From contig JALEJO010000126.1 in assembly GCA_022769365.1 (NCBI GenBank), positions 1-47,662 of the forward strand: a stretch of DNA of 47,662 nucleotides, read 5' to 3'. The first letter of the stretch is position 1, and each line of letters starts with the position of its first letter. The notes under the pieces are model-generated. The model ran no database searches, was not told the origin of the DNA, and worked only from the letters and a program-made list of their open reading frames with translations. The position numbers were made by a program, and so were the translations under genes. Source of the stretch: Oscillospiraceae bacterium. Its GTDB lineage: Bacteria > Bacillota > Clostridia > Oscillospirales > Ruminococcaceae. Of this stretch, positions 29,934 through 35,685 are shown one piece after another.

Positions 29934-30260
29934 TTAGATAAGGTTTTCGAAGAATTCGATTGAATCTTTTCTCTTCTTTCCGTCAGGACCAAGCTTTGTA
30001 GGATTTGCACTGATTGTAACAATTGCCTTTTTCCAAGCAGCTGTTTTACCTGTGAATCTGCCTACTCTCTTAGCACGGCCTCTTACATTCATGGTATTAA
30101 CCTTTACTACCTGTACGTTGAATAATTCTTCAACTGCACGTGCTATTTCAGCTTTATTTGAATCCTTTGCAACTTTGAAAGTGTACTTACCCTGTGCGAG
30201 TACGTCCATGCTCTTTTCTGTTATAATAGGCTTAATAATTATATCCTGTGCGAGTTTCAT
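29934..30260 (-). CDS. rplW: 50S ribosomal protein L23
   Basis: A 108-residue L23 at the tunnel exit, the docking site for trigger factor and SRP. It begins MKLAQDIIIKPIITEKSMDV and has the conserved VKVNTMNVRGRAKRVGRFTGK loop. It overlaps the rplD stop by 4 nt (ATGA), so it is translationally coupled. Confidence 0.98.
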   Translation of the reverse strand: MKLAQDIIIKPIITEKSMDVLAQGKYTFKVAKDSNKAEIARAVEELFNVQVVKVNTMNVRGRAKRVGRFTGKTAAWKKAIVTISANPTKLGPDGKKRKDSIEFFENLI

Positions 30261-30928
30261 TCTGCGTACACCTCCTCAATTGTTGCAACTGCATCCTTAA
30301 CCATAATGCAAGTTTCATACTTGAGAACATCATAAACGTTTAACTGCTTATCGTTTGTTGTTTCAATGCCCTTGATGTTTGCAGCACTCTTAACAATCTT
30401 GTTGTATGCTTCCTTAGCCTTCTTATCAGCTTCTGCATCGCCTGTTTTTTCAGGTAATGAAAGAACGACAAGTGCCTTTGTGTCAACCTTGATTGCATCA
30501 AGCATAGCAACAAATTTCTTTGTGCTGTAATCGTCAAACTTGATTTCGTCGATTACTACAAACTTGTTATCTGCAACCTTTGAAGAAAGTGCTGACTTAA
30601 TAGCAAGTCTTTTAACTTTCTTATTGATTGTGTAAGAATAATCACGTGGCTTTGGTCCAAGTGCAATACCGCCGTGTGTCCACTGTGGTGAACGTGTTGA
30701 ACCCTGTCTTGCATGACCTGTGCCCTTCTGACACCATGGTTTACGTCCGCCGCCTCTTACTTCGCTTCTTGTAAGAGTTGACTGTGTGCCCTGACGCTGA
30801 TTAGCAAGATAATTTACTACTGCAGAATGCATAACTGAAACGTTTGGTTCAATACCAAATACTGAATCAGCAAGATTCAAGTCGGAAACCTTTTCGCCGT
30901 TCATATTTAAAACTTCAACTGTTGCCAT
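30257..30928 (-). CDS. rplD: 50S ribosomal protein L4
   Basis: A 223-residue L4 with an extended tunnel loop (RSEVRGGGRKPWCQKGTGHARQGSTRSPQW). In E. coli it also represses its own S10 operon by acting on the leader; the attenuator-like leader found upstream of rpsJ here makes the same role plausible. It overlaps rplW by 4 nt. Confidence 0.98.
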   Translation of the reverse strand: MATVEVLNMNGEKVSDLNLADSVFGIEPNVSVMHSAVVNYLANQRQGTQSTLTRSEVRGGGRKPWCQKGTGHARQGSTRSPQWTHGGIALGPKPRDYSYTINKKVKRLAIKSALSSKVADNKFVVIDEIKFDDYSTKKFVAMLDAIKVDTKALVVLSLPEKTGDAEADKKAKEAYNKIVKSAANIKGIETTNDKQLNVYDVLKYETCIMVKDAVATIEEVYAE

Positions 30929-30945
30929 TTACGTTTCCTCCTTCC

Positions 30946-31578
30946 TTATGCTTTAACGCCATCAACAATAGTAACAATGCTGTTCTTTGGACCAGGAATT
31001 GCACCCTTGATAGCGATCAAATTGTTTTCTGCATCAATCTTAACTACTGTAAGATTCTGTACTGTAACTCTTTCAGCACCCATATGTCCAGGCATTCCCT
31101 TGCCCTTGTAAATACGAGATGGACTTGAGCAAGCACCCATTGAACCGGCTTCTCTGTGAACAGGACCTGTACCATGAGTCATCTTAAGTCTGTGCTGATT
31201 GTGGCGCTTGATAGCACCTGCAAAGCCCTTACCTTTGCTTGTTCCAACAACGTCAACAACGTCGCCTACAGCAAATGTATCAGCTTTAATAAGGTCGCCA
31301 ACGTTGAGTGTGCTGCAATCGTCAAGTCTGAATTCTTTCAGTGTCTTCTTGCAAGCAACATCAGCCTTGTCAAAGTGACCTTTAGTTGGTTTGTTGACTC
31401 TCTGAACTTTAACGTCGCCAAATCCGAGCTGTACTGATTCATAACCGTCATTTTCAACAGTTTTCTTCTGTACTACAACGCAAGGACCTGCTTCAACAAC
31501 AGTTACAGGAATCGCTTTTGCATTTTCGTCGAAAATCTGAGTCATACCGATTTTCTTACCGATAATAGCCTTCTGCAT
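30946..31578 (-). CDS. rplC: 50S ribosomal protein L3
   Basis: A 210-residue assembly-initiator protein with a long loop reaching the peptidyl-transferase centre. It begins [25 protein letters not shown] and has the conserved loop [20 protein letters not shown] and [19 protein letters not shown]. It is separated from rpsJ by 122 nt, the longest gap inside the super-operon, which contains two small hairpins. Confidence 0.98.
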   Translation of the reverse strand: MQKAIIGKKIGMTQIFDENAKAIPVTVVEAGPCVVVQKKTVENDGYESVQLGFGDVKVQRVNKPTKGHFDKADVACKKTLKEFRLDDCSTLNVGDLIKADTFAVGDVVDVVGTSKGKGFAGAIKRHNQHRLKMTHGTGPVHREAGSMGACSSPSRIYKGKGMPGHMGAERVTVQNLTVVKIDAENNLIAIKGAIPGPKNSIVTIVDGVKA

Positions 31579-31628
31579 TTCTTTTTTCCTCCTATTTGGT
31601 TATTGGTTGACATTTTGCCAACATGACC

Positions 31629-31679
31629 GATGATACAAAATGCAACAGTATCATCTGATTTGCTTTTAAAAAAGCAATT
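31629..31679 (-). other. Two hairpins in the rpsJ-rplC gap
   Basis: Two inverted repeats occupy the 122-nt intercistronic space: GATGATAC/GTATCATC (8 bp, 31629-31655) and TTGCTTTT/AAAAGCAA (about 31660-31679). Neither is followed by a clear U-tract on the minus strand, so neither looks like a terminator. RNA processing or translational control is possible. Confidence 0.45.
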
Positions 31680-31700
31680 TGGTGTTTAATAAAAAATGAA

Positions 31701-32015
31701 TTACTTCATTTCCATTACGATTTCAACACCTGCTGGGACTTCAAGTTTCTGAAGAGCTGAAACAGTTTTATCTGTAGGACGGATAATGTCGATAAGTCTC
31801 TTATGAGTTCTAAGTTCAAACTGTTCACGGCTGTCCTTATACTTATGAACCGCTCTAAGGATTGTTACAACTTCCTTATCTGTTGGAAGTGGAATAGGGC
31901 CTGATACTCTGGCACCATTTCTCTTTGCTGCTTCAACTATTTTAGCTGATGCTGCATCAACTGTTGCGTGTTCATATCCCTTAACCTTAATTCTGATTTT
32001 TTCGTTGACTGCCAC
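31701..32015 (-). CDS. rpsJ: 30S ribosomal protein S10
   Basis: A 104-residue S10/NusE, both a small-subunit head protein and part of transcription antitermination complexes. The ORF track runs 66 residues too far upstream; the GTG at 32015 ([16 protein letters not shown]) has GGAGG 10 nt before it and matches the family start. Conserved [18 protein letters not shown] follows. It is the first gene of the S10-spc-alpha super-operon. Confidence 0.97.
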   Translation of the reverse strand: MAVNEKIRIKVKGYEHATVDAASAKIVEAAKRNGARVSGPIPLPTDKEVVTILRAVHKYKDSREQFELRTHKRLIDIIRPTDKTVSALQKLEVPAGVEIVMEMK

Positions 32016-32324
32016 CTGATTTTCGCCTCCTTGATAATTTGATAGATGGGGGCTGAGCTTTCGCTCCAAGAATACGTTACACGTTGCCGGGTGTTGTCCC
32101 GCTTTTTGTATAAAAAAACTCGAAATCCATATAGGTTTTCGAGCGATTTCGCAGTATAAGCATAACAATAGCAAGATGGCATAGTATATCCATACCATTT
32201 CATTGTCACACATACTGTGCCGTATTTCCTATCGCCCGGTTTTTAAATCGGACATACTCCACAGAAATTACCTGACATACCGTCAGCAACCTTCTGCTTC
32301 AACGCATATCTGTTGCAATCACGC
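32016..32324 (-). promoter_or_regulatory. S10 operon leader with attenuator
   Basis: The transcript from the promoter at 32332-32360 would carry a leader of about 310 nt with no convincing coding region. It contains a hairpin at 32176-32198 (9 bp including G-U pairs), the intrinsic terminator at 32112-32143, and a small GAGC-GAAA-GCTC tetraloop hairpin (32055-32066) before the ribosome binding site. A terminator between promoter and first gene indicates transcription attenuation, as known for L4 control of S10 operons. Confidence 0.65.
32112..32143 (-). terminator. Intrinsic terminator inside the S10 leader
   Basis: On the minus strand, CTCGAAAACC and GGATTTCGAG pair around a TATAT loop (one internal A-A mismatch), directly followed by seven T residues. 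It lies about 100 nt before rpsJ, so full read-through requires antitermination or incomplete termination. Confidence 0.8.
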
Positions 32325-32331
32325 AAGAACT

Positions 32332-32360
32332 ATTATAACATATTTCAATACCCATTGCAA
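32332..32360 (-). promoter_or_regulatory. Promoter of S10-spc-alpha super-operon
   Basis: On the minus strand, TTGCAA (32355-32360), a 17-bp spacer and TATAAT (32332-32337). It is the only convincing promoter upstream of rpsJ in the gap. Confidence 0.7.
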
Positions 32361-32428
32361 TAGTTTTTGCAAAATTACTTTGTAAACTTTTAGTGAATTG
32401 ACCGTGTCAAAATCAAGCAGATTTCAGC

Positions 32429-33625
32429 TTAATCAATTTTCAGCAAATACCTTAAAGCTGCACGTTTTTTAGTGCCTGCCGGAAATAATCCTTTATCCTG
32501 TTTTATCTCTGTTTTTTTAGGTTCAATTATGGTATCTTCAATGCTGCTGCACCAATTTTCATAATCAGCGGCATTCATATAATTTTTAAGTGACTCTCTC
32601 TGTTCTTTTGAAGCATACTTTTTCATATATTCAAGAGGAAGTTCGCTGCCTGTTTTTTTAGTATTTCCAAGATGTTCAATAAGTGCGTTTGCATGGTGCA
32701 TACTTATTCTTGAATTAACATTTTTCAAAGCCGCCTGAACTATAGGATCATCTTTATCCGACATTGCAAGCAATGCACCTGTTGCAGCTTCATTTGAAAC
32801 GCTGTTCACGTCATTTTTTTCAGGAATATCAAAAAGATAATCCGCAGTTTGTGCCATTATGCTTCTGAGCGGCAAAATGCTGTCGCTTTCCCAGGGAATA
32901 CCATCGATTGAAAGCATTTGCATAATATACGAATAAAGAGATGTCTGCATCATCTGAAACTTTGCTGAAGGAATCCATACGGCTTCTATGCCTATATTTG
33001 TAGGTGCAATATAGTCATTCACAGGATCACTTCCTATGTGAAGAAGCTGATTTTCTAAAAGTTCCTGTTCATTTAAAAGTTCTCTGAATCCACTGCCATA
33101 TTTTTTTGTTTTTCTTGTGTGAGATGAAATATAAATTTTATCCCAGCCTGAATATCCGCATGATTCAAGTATTCTGTGCATAGTTCTTTTTGAAACAATA
33201 CTATCAGACAATATAAAAACTTTTTTACCTGCATTGAGAGCCTCTGTAAAGACGCTGAAGCCGAAATCTCTTGTTCTGCAATACATTTCAGCAAGTCTGC
33301 ATTCCTGCCTTAAAAGGGTGTCTGCCTCTTTCTGCGACATCTTTTCCGAATCGCATATATACTTATATATCTGTCTGAGATTTACAGAACCCGTACGGCT
33401 GCGTTTTCTTGCTGTTTCCTCTGCAAGTATTCTGAGCGGATAAAACTGAGTAAGATTTTTACTTGAAACCGCCTGAAAATCTTTCTGCAAAAGCCAGAAA
33501 AGGTCTGAATGTCTCCAAAGAGGATATGTTATAAGGCAGTCCGTTGCACCAAAACTGACCGCTTTTATATCTTTACTGTTTATTTTCTCTTTTATTTCTT
33601 CAAAAGATAAAATTTCCGGCTGCAA
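32429..33625 (-). CDS. HAD-like protein with degenerate active site
   Basis: The central 250 residues resemble HAD hydrolases of the kind often fused to glycosyltransferases: KAVSFGATDCLITYPLW aligns with the usual SFDIFDTLL motif, VFILSDSIVSKRTM with motif II, and LLHIGSDPVNDY with the usual HIGDN..SD motif IV. The nucleophile Asp of motif I is Gly and the first motif IV Asp is Ser, so phosphatase activity is doubtful. The last 150 residues are helical and unrecognised. The ORF-track start is too early: a perfect promoter lies inside it and GGGAGG precedes a TTG at 33625, giving 398 residues. Product role unknown. Confidence 0.7.
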   Translation of the reverse strand: MQPEILSFEEIKEKINSKDIKAVSFGATDCLITYPLWRHSDLFWLLQKDFQAVSSKNLTQFYPLRILAEETARKRSRTGSVNLRQIYKYICDSEKMSQKEADTLLRQECRLAEMYCRTRDFGFSVFTEALNAGKKVFILSDSIVSKRTMHRILESCGYSGWDKIYISSHTRKTKKYGSGFRELLNEQELLENQLLHIGSDPVNDYIAPTNIGIEAVWIPSAKFQMMQTSLYSYIMQMLSIDGIPWESDSILPLRSIMAQTADYLFDIPEKNDVNSVSNEAATGALLAMSDKDDPIVQAALKNVNSRISMHHANALIEHLGNTKKTGSELPLEYMKKYASKEQRESLKNYMNAADYENWCSSIEDTIIEPKKTEIKQDKGLFPAGTKKRAALRYLLKID

Positions 33626-33664
33626 ACCGACTACCTCCCTTTTTAATTTATTTAATTCAAGTAT

Positions 33665-33693
33665 ATTATACCAATTTTCGGCATAATTGTCAA
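33665..33693 (-). promoter_or_regulatory. Promoter for HAD-like gene
   Basis: On the minus strand, consensus TTGACA (33688-33693), a 17-bp spacer and TATAAT (33665-33670), 40 nt before the TTG start chosen for the HAD-like gene. Confidence 0.82.
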
Positions 33694-33700
33694 GTAACAT

Positions 33701-33749
33701 AAAAAAAGACACATTCCGCAGCTTGTCCGCTGTGCGAATATGTCTTTTT
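33701..33749 (-). terminator. Terminator of ireB
   Basis: A long imperfect hairpin, AAAGACA... paired with ...TGTCTTT and an inner CAGC/GCTG stem, is followed on the minus strand by seven T residues. It lies 23 nt after the ireB stop. Confidence 0.82.
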
Positions 33750-33771
33750 AATTTTGTTTCAAAAATGAACA

Positions 33772-34017
33772 TCAGTGCATAAGATATGATTTAACAAGCA
33801 CCTGTAAAAGTTCATCTCTGTCTATATGACGTATCAGATTCCTTGCATTATTGTACGTTGTTATGTACGTTGGATCTTCTGAAAGAATATAGCCGACGAT
33901 CTGGTTGATAGGATTATAGCCTTTCTGAGTAAGCGCATCATAAACAGTTGTCAATGTCTGCTTCATCTGAACTTCTCTTTCTTCTGTAACAGAAAAAGTC
34001 ATAGTTTTATCACACAT
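33772..34017 (-). CDS. ireB: IreB family regulatory phosphoprotein (UPF0297)
   Basis: An 81-residue protein of the IreB/YrzL family, marked by [30 protein letters not shown] and the C-terminal LVKSYLMH. In Enterococcus, IreB is phosphorylated on N-terminal Thr residues by the PASTA kinase IreK and affects cephalosporin resistance. Thr residues are present at positions 5 and 7 here. AAGGAGG precedes the ATG. The usual partners ruvX (yrrK) and yrzB are not adjacent, so the common yrzL-yrrK-yrzB cluster is broken in this genome. Confidence 0.93.
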   Translation of the reverse strand: MCDKTMTFSVTEEREVQMKQTLTTVYDALTQKGYNPINQIVGYILSEDPTYITTYNNARNLIRHIDRDELLQVLVKSYLMH

Positions 34018-34054
34018 AATTAGTCAGCCTCCTTAATAACTAATGTATTAATAT

Positions 34055-34083
34055 ATTATAATACATCAGGCGAAAAAAATCAA
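34055..34083 (-). promoter_or_regulatory. Promoter for ireB
   Basis: On the minus strand, TTGATT (34078-34083), a 17-bp spacer and TATAAT (34055-34060), 38 nt before the ireB start. Confidence 0.7.
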
Positions 34084-34172
34084 GTATAATTTATAAAATT
34101 GCTGTTTTGCAGTACTAAACGCACAATTTTTTGTGCATTTTTTCTATATTTTCCATATTTTTACCAATTTTT

Positions 34173-34205
34173 CGGGAATGTTATAAAAACATCCCCGATT
34201 TTTTT
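34173..34205 (+). terminator. Terminator-like hairpin oriented on + strand
   Basis: CGGGAATGTT/AACATCCCCG (10 bp with one G-T) around ATAAA is followed on the + strand by seven T residues. On the minus strand, where the upstream DUF1540 gene is read, no T-tract follows. It may still shield that mRNA's 3' end, or end an unseen + strand transcript. Confidence 0.5.
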
Positions 34206-34212
34206 AAAATAT

Positions 34213-34389
34213 TCAGCATCCGCAATCTTTTCTTGAACAGAATGAAACACAATCTGTGTTTTCAGTGTGGTCAGGATTTTTTCCGTGTGATGCAATTTCA
34301 ACTTCTTCCTTGCTGCAAATGCAATCTGTAGGGTCGTTATATCTGCACTGTGAAACGCTGCAATGAATTTTATTTGTTCTCTTTTCCAT
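34213..34389 (-). CDS. DUF1540 Cys-rich small protein
   Basis: A 58-residue protein absent from the ORF track. The translation starts MEKRTNKIHCSVSQCRYNDP, continues with DCICSKEEVEIASHG, and ends VSFCSRKDCGC. Eight cysteines in the pattern C-x4-C...C-x-C...C-x3-C...C-x-C fit the DUF1540 family of small putative metal-binding proteins common in Clostridia; function unknown. AAAGGAG precedes the ATG at good spacing. It is a single gene between ireB and a repeat island. Confidence 0.88.
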   Translation of the reverse strand: MEKRTNKIHCSVSQCRYNDPTDCICSKEEVEIASHGKNPDHTENTDCVSFCSRKDCGC

Positions 34390-34485
34390 TTTAATTTACT
34401 CCTTTTTATTTAGTGGACTTTCAAAGTCCTTTAGTATTATGACCACAAATTTTTTTATTATTCAACATTTAAATATTTTTTTAAT

Positions 34486-34760
34486 AATGAGGAAGCGGCG
34501 TGTCGCTGCTTCAATGAGGAATGAGGAGTGAGGAATGAGGAATTGTGGTGTCGCCTGTCGGCGACTTATCTAAAACCCCTCAGTCAAGCCTTCGGCTTGC
34601 CAGCTCCCCTTTCAGGAGAGCCTTTATTAAATCTTGCAAATTTAATAAAAAATGTCTATTTAAAGCCTCCACTGAAAGGGGAGGGGGACCGCCGTCAGGC
34701 GGTGGAGGGGTTTATAAATCCGTCAGCGAAGCTGACACCTTAATTCCTCATTCCTAATTT
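34486..34760. repeat. Palindrome-rich repeat island left of the deacylase gene
   Basis: The 34390-34838 gap holds a composite repeat. It opens with reiterated GAGGAAT heptads (34513-34543) and closes with their inverse, AATTCCTCATTCCTAATT (34743-34760). In between are several short hairpins: GTCGCC/GGCGAC, GCCTTCGGC, CCGCC/GGCGG and GTCAGC/GCTGAC. ORFs called here are translations of the repeat. One module (34600-34641) recurs inverted at 35428-35470. Confidence 0.85.
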
Positions 34761-34791
34761 TTTTAGTTTTTCAGTAAAATCAGATTTTTTC

Positions 34792-34820
34792 TTTACATTT
34801 ATTTTTAAAGATGTTATAAT
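34792..34820 (+). promoter_or_regulatory. Promoter for Cys-tRNA(Pro) deacylase gene
   Basis: TTTACA (34792-34797), a 17-bp spacer and TATAAT (34815-34820), starting 32 nt after the repeat island and 18 nt before the start codon region. Confidence 0.65.
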
Positions 34821-34838
34821 ATAATTGGAGGGATGAAA

Positions 34839-35315
34839 ATGGCAAAAAAAGCTAAAACAAATGCTATACGCAAACTTGATGCTCTTAAAATAAAATACGA
34901 AGAACACGAAGCAGATGTTGACGGAACAAAAACAGGTGTTGAAGTTTCAATTGCACTTGGACAAAATCCCGATAAATGCTTTAAAACTCTTGTTACAGTC
35001 GGCAAAACAGGTGAACACTATGTTTTTATGGTTCCTGTTGCGGAAGAACTCGACCTTAAAAAAGCTGCTGCCGCTGTTGGGGAAAAATCCGTTGAAATGG
35101 TTAAATCAAAAGAACTTCTCGGTCTTACAGGCTACATTCACGGCGGCTGTTCGCCTATCGGAATGAAGAAATTTTTCAAAACAACCTGTCATATTTCCGC
35201 TAAAAATTTTGATACAATATGCTACAGCGGAGGAAGAATAGGTTTACAACTTGAAACAACTCCCGAAGACCTTGGAAAAGTCATCGACTACCAATTCGCC
35301 GATATTATCAGATAA
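34839..35315 (+). CDS. ybaK: Cys-tRNA(Pro) deacylase (YbaK/EbsC family)
   Basis: A 158-residue trans-editing protein that hydrolyses Cys mischarged on tRNA-Pro. YbaK features are VEVSIALGQNPDKCFKTLVTVGKTG, the substrate-pocket Lys region, and the conserved GYIHGGCSPIGMKK loop. I choose the second ATG (34839, MAKKAKTNAIRKLD) because GGAGG then has a 7-nt spacing; the first ATG is only 1 nt from it. The gene stands alone, bracketed on both sides by related repeat islands. Confidence 0.93.
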   Translation: MAKKAKTNAIRKLDALKIKYEEHEADVDGTKTGVEVSIALGQNPDKCFKTLVTVGKTGEHYVFMVPVAEELDLKKAAAAVGEKSVEMVKSKELLGLTGYIHGGCSPIGMKKFFKTTCHISAKNFDTICYSGGRIGLQLETTPEDLGKVIDYQFADIIR

Positions 35316-35320
35316 TAAAA

Positions 35321-35610
35321 TAATGAGGAATGAGGAATGGTGGTGTCGCCGTTCGGCGACAATTTTTAACCTCTCCACCGCCTTACGGCGATCCCCCTCT
35401 CCTTAAAAGGAGAGGCTATAAATTGGAATTTGCAAGGCTTAAATAAAGGCTCTCCTGAAAGGGTAGCTGGAAAGCCGTAAAGCTTAACTGAAAGGTTTTC
35501 TCCCCTTGGGGAGATGTCACGAAGTGACAGAGGGGGATTTGTCGGCTTTGCCGACACTTTAATTCCTCATTCCTCATTCCTAATTTCTCATTATAAAAAG
35601 GCGACACGCC
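35321..35610. repeat. Palindrome-rich repeat island right of the deacylase gene
   Basis: The 35316-35685 gap holds a second composite island. It is bounded by GAGGAATGAGGAATGG and the inverse heptads AATTCCTCATTCCTCATTCC. It contains hairpins GTCGCC/GGCGAC, CTCTCC/GGAGAG, GTCAC-GAA-GTGAC and GTCGGC/GCCGAC. Positions 35428-35470 match 34600-34641 in reverse orientation. The ORFs listed here are not credible genes. Confidence 0.85.
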
Positions 35611-35633
35611 ACTTCCTCATTTATAATTAAAAC

Positions 35634-35664
35634 AAAAAACCACGGAAAATTTCCGTGGTTTTTT
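35634..35664 (-). terminator. Terminator of glycogen phosphorylase gene
   Basis: AACCACGGAAA/TTTCCGTGGTT stem with A-tract and T-tract on its two sides, 22 nt after the gene's stop on the minus strand. Confidence 0.85.
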
Positions 35665-35685
35665 ATTTTATATTTTTGTTTTATA

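Noticed and set aside
32016-32213. Extended N-terminus of S10 in the ORF track, and a 90-residue ORF at 31937-32209.
   Set aside because: The S10 family start coincides with a GTG that has a good ribosome binding site, and the upstream segment contains the leader terminator.
33626-33772. Extended N-terminus of the HAD-like protein.
   Set aside because: The extension spans the ireB terminator and the gene's own promoter.
34513-34543. A CRISPR-like array from the regular GAGGAAT repeats.
   Set aside because: The units are heptads without unique spacers and no cas genes are present.
34528-34757. ORF-track proteins of 71 and 70 residues in the left repeat island.
   Set aside because: They translate the palindromic repeat in two frames, have no ribosome binding site and no protein-like composition.
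35366-35607. ORF-track proteins of 63 residues in the right repeat island.
   Set aside because: They overlap each other in different frames and are translations of repeat sequence.
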